Below are positions 33,761 to 45,820 of a stretch of DNA of 64,000 nucleotides, piece by piece (the stretch's first letter is position 1; each line of letters starts with the position of its first letter). The notes beneath the pieces were generated by a model, which was not told the DNA's origin, ran no database searches, and was given only the letters and a program-made list of their open reading frames with translations. Where the stretch lies: NCBI GenBank assembly GCA_008933995.1, contig WARS01000046.1:2356001-2420000 (forward strand). Direction: 5' to 3'. Origin of the DNA: Datnioides undecimradiatus (lineage: Eukaryota > Chordata > Actinopteri > Lobotiformes > Datnioididae). Made by a program: the position numbers and the translations under genes.

Positions 33761-35100
33761 CGCTCCCAGTTTATAAATCTCTTAAAGTAAATTTGCGTCG
33801 TAAGTCGATGCAATTAAAACGCCGCAGCACAAAAAAAAACACAAAAAAACGGCACCCGGTCTGAATGTATAGAGAATATAAACGAAGCCTAAACAAATGT
33901 GATGTTTACTACAACTGACATTCAGAAATGAGTGGACTCTTGACAAAAAAAAAAAAAAAAAAAGATGTCCGAGTCTCGGTTCTGTTTTAAGAATCCCCTT
34001 TTGTCGGTCTGAATGGACGCTGAGAGCACCAGTGAGCGGGCAGCAGCTCAAGCGTTTTGCCGGGCGGGATGATTCGGTCGTTTTAGCAGCTTTAACGCGT
34101 TGGCCAGTTCTTAAAAGCGGTCTAAACAATGTGAAATCCACAGAATCTACACAAAATATGGGTCACACAGGCAGAAGTGGTCCTGATCCCGGAAGTTTTG
34201 ACTGTAAATTGTATGTCAATGCTTAAACGATGACTTATAGGTAATGTCTTACTGTACATGCAAAGTGCTCTAGTTCTTTTTTTTTTTTTTTTTTTGTATT
34301 TCAGATGAAGTATGGCCAAATGACAAACTGTGCAGTGCAGATGTTTTGCTCGCATCTTTAAAAGTGTGCATCGAATTGGATGTTAGATACAGTTATCGAC
34401 CTTCTACACAGACACAAACACAGACGCCAGTCCAGCTACTTCAGTGTGAATGTTGTTTTTCCTGTGCATAGACATTTCTTTCTTTCCTCTGCTTTGTTTT
34501 TGGTGCTTTTCAGAAGGATATGGGAAATGTGAATGTTCAGATGTTCCATTTTTGTAATATCTTTTATTTTTAAGACTTTGCACAATGTTTTATAAAAAAG
34601 GATTGTGTTTGCAGGCCTTGGATAAGAAGGGCGAATAGATCCATTCCTGTGCAATCTCGTCTGGATGTCGCGCCGTGGTTCCCTTGCCAGTGCAGCTTCC
34701 TGGCCAACACAGGAAGGTGCTCGGCTTAATTCACTTCACAGTAGATTTGAGCCTGTCTTTCCCCTTAAGCGTCACTGATCAGACAAGGTGCAGGCTGGAG
34801 GTTGTTTGTGCTGCAGGGATGCCGGTTTTCAGTCAAACACAGCTCGCGAGGTTAGTGACTGCAGCAGGGGAAGAAGGTTTCACCGAGCTCGGAGTCACGG
34901 CTCACACGGCTGCGTGGGTGGGACGAACTAAAACAGTGAAGTGGTCAGCTCCGACTGGTAGGTAGAAAGCACGCAGTTTCAAAAGGACCGTTACGTCTCA
35001 CAGAATACAAGATACTGTTTACATCCCGGATCCATTGTCTTTGTAAAATGTAAAGGTATGAAAAAGACATTTGCAGTGATCACAGTATTAAAGTTTCTGA

Positions 35101-35110
35101 AATAAATAAA
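35101..35110 (+). promoter_or_regulatory. Overlapping AATAAATAAA polyadenylation signal (distal, best candidate)
   Basis: Two overlapping AATAAA hexamers, followed about 15 nt later by TTTGTGGTGCTGTGG, a good GT-rich downstream element. It is the most complete polyadenylation site after the gene. Confidence 0.65.
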
Positions 35111-35130
35111 TGCCGTATCGATTTGTGGTG

Positions 35131-38100
35131 CTGTGGACTTATTTTCAGCACGAAGCTGCTTTCGCCTTTTAATTGTGTTGCTTCTCAGACCTTTACACCT
35201 TTTAAAGAAACAATTACTTAAATAAACCTACGGCTAACATTAATGTGAGAAAGTTCCTTAACCCTGAAAGCTGTAAATGTCATGTTTTAGTTGCAGGTAA
35301 AGGTGGAGATGAGTAGAATCTGACACTTTGGTTCAGTACAGAGCAAGAATGTGAGTTAACTGTGTAAAGTAATAGTAGTATTTGTTCAATACCTTATAAT
35401 TCAATATTCAGTGGTATGCTGGATTAACTATAATGAAATAACAATAAGTAATGTAAAATGCATTGTGTGTTCCCGTACAGGATGTGAGACATAAATGGAA
35501 ATGTAGCGTTTCCACCAAATAAGCTCTTACACACTGTATTCAAAAACGATTAATGCATGGAATTAAAAATAATGAGGTACGTAATTTGCATTAAAAAAAC
35601 CCCCAAATGCATCGACTGTGACGCAAACACAAAATCATGCATGATTAATATATGCTAATGTTTGGCCTGAGGGTTCAATAAACAGCTAATTTAAAGAAAA
35701 TAAGATAATTTCCTGTGTGAGATTCACCGTGATGTTTTCCTCTCTGCTCCTCTGACACGCTACCTGTCGCTCAGGCTGGAAGTGGATTTAGTTCCTCCTG
35801 CAGAGCTGCTGTCTGATTGTATCTGCCAGCGAGTAACTGGAGTGAGGAGAGGGTAGAGGTCTGGGATTTGGACTGTGTCTGCCCCAGGCTCCTATTGTTC
35901 CACTATCATACTGATTCACCTGATTGCACCTTAACTGCCCTCACAGTCGGAGCCAGGAACCACCTCGCCTGTGTTTTCCTCTCCACATTAGTGCAGCAGC
36001 TGGTCACCACCGCCCGGAAGAGATGATTGGAAACGATAGGAACATAATTCACCTTTTTTCCCCCTCTCTCTTTCTCTCTCGAGATAACACAAAATATAGA
36101 TCTTCCTATCTCCGAACTTTATTGAAGAAAAAGTACTGTTAAATTACACTGGAGCCAAACTTCAGGGGATGAAAAGCTCTGCACAAATTGCTTCCATCAA
36201 ACACTGCTCCATTATCCTACTAATAACTGTGATTTCAGGAGCGACAGTGATATAGAAATAATCCTGCTTTAAACTCCTCTGTATGTAATTTTGATTTTGA
36301 TGCTGTAAATGGAGGTTGTGCATTTATGAAGTATTTAAAAAAAGCATGTAATATATTTTAAACTGGTACTGTTAGCGCAGCTACATACAAATAAGATGTC
36401 CTGTGATCTCTGGAAATCTGCTAGTTTACACACCAACACGTGAAAATGAACCGGGCTTAAAGGGCTTCATTTCTTGAAACATGCATTTAGATGATTCTCC
36501 TGAGACTAAAATAGTCAGGACCAGGTACTTTAAATATAATTTAATCTAGATTATTAGTTTTTGATTCCCAGTTTGATGTCCGTTTAAAGCGTTTTCATCC
36601 TTTTGACATCAGTACACAACGTTTGTGCAATTGTCATTTTAGCTCAGAATCAGCAGTTTTACTATAATCTACCACTTCGAGGGACTCTGATGCTTTTATT
36701 TTGAGCCACGACAGTGCTGAGGAGCGCCCAAAGTATGATTCAATCCCAACAGCTGCTGAGCTCTGTGTAAACTGATACAGTTGGAGTAAAAAGCTGGTGA
36801 GTTAACCCTGAGGTCTGATCATGCTGATCATGACTCCCATTTCCATGGTCAGGACCGCTCTCCGACGCTCACGATGTTATACTTTTGTGTTTAGACATGA
36901 ATTCTCACATATAGGACGTATGAGATATTGTGTGATCCCTGTATTCAGCTTTTGCAGCGACAAAAGCAACATCACTTCTTTGTTATAAAGGGAAAAAAAC
37001 GGTTTTACCAACATTTTGTTTTTGCAGGACGAGAGGCGGGAGACACGTGCGGCACCTCTCCTGCCGTCTCGACATATCAACCAGGAATTTAACTCAGAGT
37101 CGTGACAAAAAGAAAGTCAGAGTCAAGGTCACCTCTGTTCCAAGCTGCCGCGCTTAATGTCTTCACATTGATAGTAAAGTCATGTCTAAAGGCTTTGCGA
37201 TTGCCAAGGCATGCAGGGATTCAAGTCTAGAAAGTCTGCTTTACCTCTGCAAAGCCTGCACAGATTCCCCTGGAGTAAAGGCTCTCGCTGTCTAAATAGA
37301 ACGAGGCCTTTATGGTGTTCAAGTGCTGTTAGGACAATAAACATTTGACTAATTTGTGCACGACGTAGTGGCAGCCGAGGGAACTATAAAAAGGCTTGTT
37401 GGCGGATTGACCTGTGCTTGTTGCAGCCTGTCCACCTGCAGCGATGTTCAGGGCTGTTTGAGGCCAGCGCAGCAGTGACTGCAGTGTCAGTGCAGAGGAG
37501 GGGAGGTGTAATGCGGAGGAGGCCACGGATTAGTCATCTTTGGTTCGGGTGGAAAATGTGGGGGCTGAGTCACCTGGGGTTCCTTTCAAGGATTCGCCAC
37601 AGAGGGAAGTGCACAATACCTAAATTGAAGTCTGATCAGGGGAGAGCTGGAGCCTGCTGTGTCACTGTATGAGTTCATTTGCAAAGAGCTACAGTAAAGA
37701 TTCAGAGGGGTGTCCAAATGCAAGGAAAATTGGGAAAAAATGTTTTTCAAGGAGAAAACAGTGTTCCTCCTTCCTGTTCCTGCAAGATATCTTCAATCAG
37801 TTTAGAGATATTACCCAATAACCGGTCACCAAGGTAATAACATCAGTTTATTTGAGCACAACTGCCAAGTCTCCGCCAACTTGTGGGAGTCTCTTTAGCT
37901 GCTAAACTCTTCACGATGTTCACCAGTTGGCTGCTCACCGTGTCCGTCCAGGTACAGGTGCTTCATCAGGCCTTTTTCCACAAACAACAACAACGACAAA
38001 GCATTGCCGCTGGAAACCACGTGTTGCTTCGTGTCCTTAAATTTAAAGGAAAACATCCTGGAAAGTCCTTGCAAAGTCAGTGAATTTGATGTTTAAGGAG

Positions 38101-39189
38101 GCATGGGAACCTTGGTTTTAGTAAAAACGTTTCTGTTCTGCTCTCCTTTCTTTTTAAACAACGTACCACAACAAAGAAGTGGATAAAACGGCATTCGACA
38201 GCGAAACACTTCTAGTTTTAAACCGGGCGTGAATGGACTGACAGCTCACAGCCTGGATTAAGAGCCATGAACACACAGTGAGAGTAGTTTAAACGAAGCT
38301 CTGCACACTTAGCATTAACCTCTAGCCAACGTTTGGAGATCCCTGAAGGACACATAACAGCAGTTTATATCAGACCACAGCCTCTTTTCATACATGAGAT
38401 GGTTGACAGCTTTATTCTAATGTGGCAATTTCATCTCTTCTGCTGCATGATTAGGGGAAAAAAGCACGAAACGTGTCTGTTGATTAGAAACAAGTGGCCG
38501 TCTCTCGACTCCTCCTTGCTCCTGTGTCACGTATGGACCCTTGATGCTTTCATCCCACACTCTCCAGCAGCCCACACAACGCCTTCACGTCTCTGTGCAG
38601 CTCTCGGCTCTTATCAAGCTCTCGAGGAGGGAGACCGAGAAAGTCGAGGTGTTTTGTTCTTCACAGACGGAGCTTTGTTGTTGCACGTCATTCGAGACGA
38701 GAACAGCCCCCCCCCCATGCGCTTTTTAAGGCGATCTGTCGATTTACACAATACCTGTCAGTCTGTGTCACTGTCTGTGACGGCTGTGTGTATTCAGACT
38801 GTCCCTCTGACACACACACACACACAGACGCATCTTTGGCATTTCCACTGTTTCTATTCTTGATCTCAGTTTTGATGAGATGTGAAGCATCGTGGGAAGC
38901 TCTAATTAGTCCATTAACAAAGGCTCGGGCTGCCTCGTGAAAACGACACGCTCGATGCTAGGAATCAATCCAAATGCTTTCTGTAGGTGTGCACCTGTTC
39001 GCTGTTAACGTGATAAAAAATGTTTTAATTCGGCGTAAAGCAGAGGCGAAGTGGAAGCTAAAACCACCCAGAAGTCATTGCAGCTACCTCTTAATTTGCA
39101 GAGTTCACCTCCAGCTCTACCTCCATCCTGCACCGCTCATAAAAATAAACAGAGGCAACTGAAATGAGTTCTTTTTGCAGGGTGTCTGG
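35131..39189. other. Intergenic sequence, no gene seen
   Basis: 4.1 kb after the distal polyA site. Short frames on both strands (up to 176 codons at 38333-38863) show no domain, no splice-framed conservation and end in simple repeats. A C run at about 38707-38715 and a short CA run at about 38812-38825 are present. Confidence 0.7.
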
Positions 39190-39475
39190 ACCAACCCCTG
39201 TTAAAGTGATGCTTCTTTGCATTGAAGCCAGTTCAGACAGTTTGGGCACCTGATAAGGATGCCTACCCCCCCCCCTTCTTGGATGCCTGTGGAGGTTTTT
39301 TCCAGGCACATCCAACTGGTGGGATTTCCTCTGGGCAGACCCAGAACACACTGAGGGATTATACATCCCATCTGGCCTAGAAACGCCTCAGGATCCCCCA
39401 GGAGGAGCTGGAGGAAGAAGCCAGGGAGAAGGGCATCTGGGCTGTTTAGCCTGCCCTGTGACTGCACCACCAGGA
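39190..39475 (+). mobile_element. Decayed non-LTR retrotransposon (LINE) 3'-end fragment
   Basis: Nucleotide pattern of a fish LINE ORF2 C terminus. Recognisable blocks are CAGTTTGGGCACCTGATAAG (FGHLV-type), CAGACCCAGAACACACTGAG (GRPRTRWRDY-type) and a final frame reading RLRIPQEELEEEAREKGIWA followed by a stop. The homologous block in intact elements reads RLGIP.EEL.E.A.EREVWA. Stops in the middle (for example at the Trp position of RTRW) show it is dead. The family is not assigned. Confidence 0.75.
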
Positions 39476-40284
39476 CACAGATGGATTTCAGTGTCTGTCT
39501 CCACGTTTTTTATCTTAATATAAATGTTTTCAGGCTTTGCCAGAGGCTTTGTGACAGTCAGGTCCCTGTCAAGACACATAGCTTAACTCAGAATTGCCAG
39601 CGTTGTAATAGAGACTTGGTCCAGTGGAGATTATGCACCATACTGAGCTTTATCACCACACGGCTCATATAAATGATGTATGAATCATTTCCAGCACCTT
39701 CCTCCACACAGGTGCAGCAGCTTCCTGTCACAGAGTATATAGACAGTTTGGACTATGTTGAGCATAAGTTACAACCTTAAAGATCTCTTTGGCAGCACCT
39801 ATAAAAAATAAGCTGGACATGCAAAGAGTGATTTTGAACTTCTAGACTAGAAGTTAGATTGTCTGTAGTCATCGATCTAATGAGCTAACTGCGTGCTGCT
39901 TCAGGCACGAGCGTTTGAAAAGCAAGTGTGCCGACCCTCTCTTGTGGAAATGACCTTTTGACCTTTTTGCATGTCTCTCGTTTGCAGCACGCTCCTGCTG
40001 GATTTGCTTTGGACTTTGCATGTTTTGTTTTTTTAAATTAGCATTGATATTATTGGTTCATTCACTGGTTTTAATTTAATTTTATTACACTAAACAGAGT
40101 TTTAGAAAGTTAAACACTTCCTACAGCTTTGGTTGAGAATGAGATTCAGGTTTAGCTCAGTGTCGGTGCCCGCACCGCGTCGATGTGCAAACATGGGCGT
40201 GTGTGTGTAAATACATGTCTCGAGACATGTAGCAATAAAAGGGGACTAAATGTGGGGCAACCCCCACTCAACCACTAACTAGCG

Positions 40285-40285
<1 letters not shown>
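39476..40285. other. Intergenic sequence, no gene seen
   Basis: 0.8 kb without a supported feature. It ends at a long AC repeat. Confidence 0.7.

Positions 40286-40363
<78 letters not shown>
40286..40363. repeat. (AC)n microsatellite, 39 units
   Basis: 78 bases of pure AC. It is the first arm of an inverted pair with the GT repeat at 40466-40521. Confidence 0.97.
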
Positions 40364-40365
<2 letters not shown>

Positions 40366-40464
40366 CCCAGTGGGATCTTCTCTTCCTGTTTACTGTTGCT
40401 CAATAATTCAGTTGGTCCAGAGTGGAGGCTGTAGTTTCCATCCAGGAGCAGGAGCAGACATGAT

Positions 40465-40465
<1 letters not shown>

Positions 40466-40521
<56 letters not shown>
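40466..40521. repeat. (GT)n microsatellite, 28 units
   Basis: 56 bases of pure GT, 102 bases downstream of the 78-base AC repeat. The two are reverse complements of each other. Confidence 0.97.
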
Positions 40522-40522
<1 letters not shown>

Positions 40523-43500
40523 AGTCTGTCAGGCCAGAGTGGTCCATTAGTATCAATGTTGTTTTTGATGACAGTTAGCTGGTAAGTGCACGTATTGATC
40601 CGTGAGCGTATTGACGTCCATCTTTCCATTTGCACACTAAACAGCAGAAGAAAGCGAGAAAAGCAGAGGAAGAGAGAAACAAATGGCGTTTGAAGCGCGC
40701 TGTCACTTCGCTCGCTGTCCCAGTAATGTTCCACTGAATTAGGGCAGCACATATTTTTAGTTTGCACCACCAGCAGTGAGAATATTCAGCCCGAATCACA
40801 GTAAACACACACTGTGTTGACATCCTTAACGTGAGACGTGGCTGTGTGTGTGTGTGTCTGTGTGGGGGGGGTAACCTCTCCTGACTACAGTAAGCGCCCA
40901 GTTTCCTCCCTGAGTCCGTCGTTGCATCAGAGGCTTTGATGTGCCTCAGTGCTCGACCAAAAGTCCCCATCAGCTCGGAGTTTATCTGCCGACCCCCCGG
41001 CTGCCTGGTTTAGGGCTGTTAGACCTGCATCTGATCAACCTGAGAAATTAGGAGAGATCACAGTGAGTGAGGAGGAGGCAGCAGGGGAGCACGTGGGTGA
41101 AGGTTACTGGGTTTCCTGCATGAAGACATTATAAAGCTTTTCTGTGTTAATTTCAGATAAAGCACTGACGCTGAGGCGGATTGTTGCTCTATATGTTTTA
41201 TTAGGATCCTGAATTTACCATCTCAGGTTATTTCAGCATAACTTGGTTGTTCTTTCTCCCGATAACAGGCTCATTTTATTATCGCAACAAAACCACTTTC
41301 TTTTTTCTCGAGCTAATTGGATAATTAACTTGTTATCTTGAAAGAGCAACTTTGTTATCCTGGGGCAATTAACTCATGAGGGCATGCCTGTTTCATTACG
41401 TAACTTCTAAACAAGGCCAAGAGTGAAACATTGCTTTAAATATAGCGTTAACAAAGTGTGCGAGGGTTTACCGCCTTCCTTTGCGATGACACCTGGGGTG
41501 AATTCAAGTATTATTTAATCTCATTTAGGGAAAAAAAACATGAAAATAATGAAAATGCAAGAGCTTAACTTGTCCCTGGACCCCATGCGTCGGATGCATT
41601 TACTGGGATAAAGCCTCGTAGATAGCAGCAAATTGCAGGTCCCACCTGAGGAGCTATCAACGAGCAACAAAGCGACACAAACTGCAGAGACGGAGAGAGT
41701 GAGGTGTTAGGTATTCTTCAGCTAACATTTGTTGTTAGGAAAGCCTGCAAACACATCCCAGTGGATGGTAACTGAGAGGTGGAGGCCCACAGTGATAAAA
41801 CACCATTTAAAAGTCAGATTCGCTTTAAAATATAAAATATAACTTGGTCAAATTTAAAGTCTCTTTAATCCTAAATTGTTCACGCAGTTACCTTTAATTT
41901 CCATGTGGAGCCACTAGTGTGTTAACTTACTTGTGGCGCGAATACTTTGAGTTTACTTTGAATAAATGTGTTGCAATAGAAAACAATCTAAAGTCGCTCC
42001 TCATTCATGCAACTGAGTTTTCGTTCATTTATGTTTGCATATCACCATGCATTAGGAAAACATAGAGAGGACATCCTCCCATCCATTATTAAATTAGGTT
42101 TGATGCCAGAGAAAGCTTTAATATTGAAAAATCTGTATTATCCTTGGTCCTGTTAGCGGGAAATATATCAACTGACACCTACAGTGTTTTCCTCGGGGCT
42201 GCAAGACAAATCATTATTCTCACCTGCAGTGGGAAGCAGCTTTAAATAACCGGAGGCAAACACCAAATCATGATGTAATACAACAACGCAGTGAGCTCAT
42301 TTTGTGTTGTTTCAGAAAAGTGAGGGACGACTGAGCGGGAATGTGATGTTTTTTTATGTTAAGGACCACTCCTGGATGCATCCTGACAGAAGGGGACGCA
42401 GCGACAGAGGTCACACGAAGCACTCGAACGCACTCAAGCTGTTATGGCGGCCTGATTGTTTGAGCAGCGGGTTTACGGCTCGAGGGTTTTCAGGTCAATC
42501 AGGTCCGACCACTCTGGGCGGTCCATGGTCTGAATGTGTGGAGCGGTGAAAAGACAGCGTCTGATAGATTAAAGGTCAGAATGTGAGATTTAGTATTGCT
42601 GTAATGTATTTTAAGTACAGGTTGTCGAACAGGTTGTTGTAAGTCGAACAAATGTGCAGTGTCGACGCATAAGTCTCCTCAAATATGATTTGTTCCCTAT
42701 CAAATAAATATTTATTGGCTAGTGTTCAGCTTGATTTCTGTCCAAGGCTGTTTAATTTGGAGGCTTTTTAGGCCTAAAGAGGTGAAAACATCAAGTATTT
42801 CAGAACAAAATTGTGAAAATCTTGGCAAAAATAGCAATATCTGTATTTTTATTTCTATTTTATCTGTTTAATTATCTTATAAAGACTCCCCAAGGTTGGA
42901 AATTCAGTGAAATAGATGCAATTTCCACATTACTGGATTCATCCTCTTGAATTTAACTTTTAATAGACCTTTTTTCACATCAGGCAAGAATCTAATACCT
43001 TGATCAGTGACTCCATCATATTAATATATCCCAAAAGCTAAAATGTTTAATTCCATCCATCAACAACATTGTTTTTGACTTTTTATGGACAAAAGTACAT
43101 CTAAACCCTCTGAAACTGACTTCACATTGGTCTCATTTGCATTCACCAACATTCAAGGTGTCACTTCAGTTTGTGTGATGTTTATGGGGTCTGTAAGTGT
43201 GTGTTTGCATTGCATACAAACCACATAAAAACACTTTCTTTCCCTGTTTATGCTTCCACCACTATTTCCCATATCTTGTATGCACGCTATAAATGTGACA
43301 AACCCATGATTTCAAAGCAGAGGAGGAAACGTTACGGTTGTGAAGTCCTCTCCTCTGGAGGTTTCTACCTTTTTTTCAATCTTTTGGTCTTTTTTATTCA
43401 AAATGAAAGGTGTTGTGTGGTGTATTGATTATAAAGCCCATTGAGGCAAATGTGTCATTCACTGACTGAAATGGACTCAACTCGTCCTTTCATTAGATTC

Positions 43501-43952
43501 TCTTGATTCCTTGGAGGAAAGCCCTCACTGGAACAGCAACCAGCCAAGTGTTCTACATCCTCCATGTTTACAGGACAACATCAACCAAAAACCTACATTT
43601 CAATGGTTTAACAGCTTTTAGGGAAGAGCTTTTAGTGCCCAAATGTACCGAAGTACATCATTTACCAAGGTGTTTTCCTCATTATTATCACAGTGCTGCA
43701 TGCACATATTAACATATATATATATATAGGTTGGCTACATGTATCGGCTGCAGGAGCAATCAGCAAATATTTAATCTGTGACCATGTAAATGACTGCGTG
43801 AGCCGAGTTTTGTCCTCACAATGTCAGTAGTGCAGTGCAAGCACACAGACACACACACACACACACACACACACAGATGCACACACTCACCAACCAGGAA
43901 CAACTGCATATTAGTGGTGAGGAGAGAGCAGCAGCTGCTTCTGATCCCACTG

Positions 43953-43990
<38 letters not shown>

Positions 43991-44999
43991 TCCCTCCCTC
44001 TCCCTCTCTCTCCCTCCTGTGTGCAGCGCTCTGGTGGGTCGGTGAAGCTGCTTTTTGGCTTCGGAGCTCCAAGCGAGAGAGAGGGGGAAGCCAGCGCTGA
44101 GGTAAGGAGGAGGGATGGAGGGGAGAAGAAGAGGGGATGACAGAGAGAGAGCTAATGAATGAATGAATAAATAAATGGAGATTGAGAGAGTAGCATGAAG
44201 AACGTGTGTAACACAAGACGCTTTAATGTGCTCCATAACGTGAACGCTGTCAGTGCTGCAATGTTAATCTGAGTGATTTGCTGAGGTGCTGCTTGGATGT
44301 TGGATGTTGTTACACTACTGTATATTATGGAGAGGCATGTATGTGTGTGTGTGCGCGCGTGCACCAGTGAGAGAGATGTGACTGTTAATCCCACCTGTGA
44401 TTGAAAGGAGCGTGCACTCAGCCGACAAGTTAAGTGACACTCGAAGGGCACTGCGTTTGAAATGAATGTATGTGTGCGTGTATCAGAGTGTGTTTGTCTA
44501 CTGTAACATCAGTGTGCATGAAAAATCTGTGTGAGTGAGACACACTGAGGTGTAATGTGCACAGTTCAGCACATAAATGAGCATGCTTCCGTCTGCAAGT
44601 GCACTAATGAGAGGCGACCACAAGTAAGTGTATGTACCTCTGTGTGCATGTGGTGTGTGTGTCTGTCAGAGAGAGTCTAAATAAGGCTGCAGCGCTGCTG
44701 GCTCTGTGTGTTTGGGGAGTGGAGCGGTCCTATGAGGATAGAGAGACCACAGACAGCTGTTGGAGGTAGAGGGAGAGAGAGAGATACATCTATGTTCTCA
44801 TGTAGCTGAGCATCGCCACCATCCATCAAACCAAACCTCTCCAAACTTACATCATGTCGGAAATTTGAACTCCATCCACTGGAAACATGTCGTTCTCCCT
44901 GATTCGATGTAGAGAAGTAAAAGCTCTTGTGCTCTTGAGATGCTTTAGTTCAAGATGACATGTGATTTTGTGCATGTTTTATAGAGTTAATCCCAGTGT
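40522..44999. other. Intergenic sequence with simple repeats, no gene seen
   Basis: 4.5 kb containing (AC)n at 43849-43875, a long CT-rich tract at 43953-44016 and a short AT run near 43716-43728. Frames such as 43760-44236 on the minus strand are translations of these repeats. AT-rich sequence at 41200-43500 shows nothing coding. Confidence 0.7.
43953..44016. repeat. CT-rich microsatellite tract
   Basis: A polypyrimidine tract of CT units with CCT interruptions, about 64 bases. It lies 78 bases after an AC repeat at 43849-43875. Confidence 0.9.
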
Positions 45000-45340
45000 G
45001 TGCACAGAAAGAAAAATCCACAAAGAACCAGTTTGCTGTTAAAAAACTGATCTGTAAGGATGGAGCCCTGACCTCAACCCCATCCACACCTTCTGGGACG
45101 GACTTGCACGCTGACTGCGAGCCAAACCTCATCATCCAACATCAAAGTCACACCTTACTGATGCTCCTGTGGCTGAAAGGGAGCAAATCCCTGCAGCCAG
45201 GGTCCAAAATCTGGTGCAAAGCCCTGAAACCAGGAGAGAGGAGGGCTGTTACAGCAGCAAACCAATGCTTATGGTTTTCCCAATGGGCTGTTCAGTGTTG
45301 CAAGTGGGTGTAATGTTCAGGTGTCCTCATACTTTGTTTC
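45000..45340 (+). mobile_element. Decayed Tc1-like transposon, transposase C-terminal fragment
   Basis: One frame reads SPDLNPIHTFWDGLAR then a stop. In intact Tc1-like transposases this block is SPDLNPIE.LWD.L.RR. The catalytic Glu position is His here and the Arg/Trp context is broken by TGA. The following DNA keeps the order of the usual element (CCAACATCA, TGCTCCTGTGGCTGAAAG, AGCAAATCCCTGCAGCCA, GCAGCAAACC, CAGGTGTCCTCATACTTTG). The last block resembles the region next to the 3' terminal repeat. The left end is uncertain. Confidence 0.85.
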
Positions 45341-45780
45341 ACTGTAATCATCCATCAAACATATCGATCTCCGTTAGCTAGCAGAGGATTTTGTCCTTGT
45401 AAAAACTTCCAGGTACAGTTTATTGGGCTTTTGCTAACACCTGGACTTCTTTGTAGTGTGTAATAGCTAGAGTTTGTCCTGGGAGAAGTCAAAAAATATA
45501 TATTTTAAACAAATTAGCGTGACACCTTAAGCTGATTTGACTTTCTTGCTGCACAAATCATTGCTGACATATTTGTTTAATGACACAGTAACCATCAACA
45601 CGCTGTCACATATCAGTTTTGGATTGTATTGGCTGAACCAGGACCTTTACCGTTATCCCCCCCCTACTTAATGTCCATAAAGATGGCAGGCTGCTGGATT
45701 GATGGCGTCCTTTATTTTACAGCTGTCCCATGGTGTAAAACAACCAGACATCCTCATCCAGCCTCGCCTGGGGTGTAGAG

Positions 45781-45782
<2 letters not shown>

Positions 45783-45819
<37 letters not shown>
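45783..45819. repeat. (TG)n microsatellite
   Basis: About 18 TG units in intergenic DNA. Confidence 0.92.

Positions 45820-45820
<1 letters not shown>

Larger units (their letters stand above)
31045..35130 (+). other. sipa1l1: sipa1l1 3' UTR
   Basis: Non-coding sequence directly after the stop. It contains AATAAA hexamers at 31459, 32479, 33755, 35101 and 35105, so alternative short and long UTRs are possible. The last pair is followed by a GT-rich element (TTTGTGGTGCTGTGG at about 35122-35136) and is the best distal end. A G-rich tract lies at 31148-31175. (GT)n at 33046-33077 and T/A runs at 33222-33237, 33943-33963 and about 34278-34296 are also present. The true length is not provable from sequence alone. 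Confidence 0.65.

Noticed and set aside
43849-44016. CRISPR-like or tandem array
   Set aside because: AC and CT microsatellites only; no spacers, and the genome is vertebrate.
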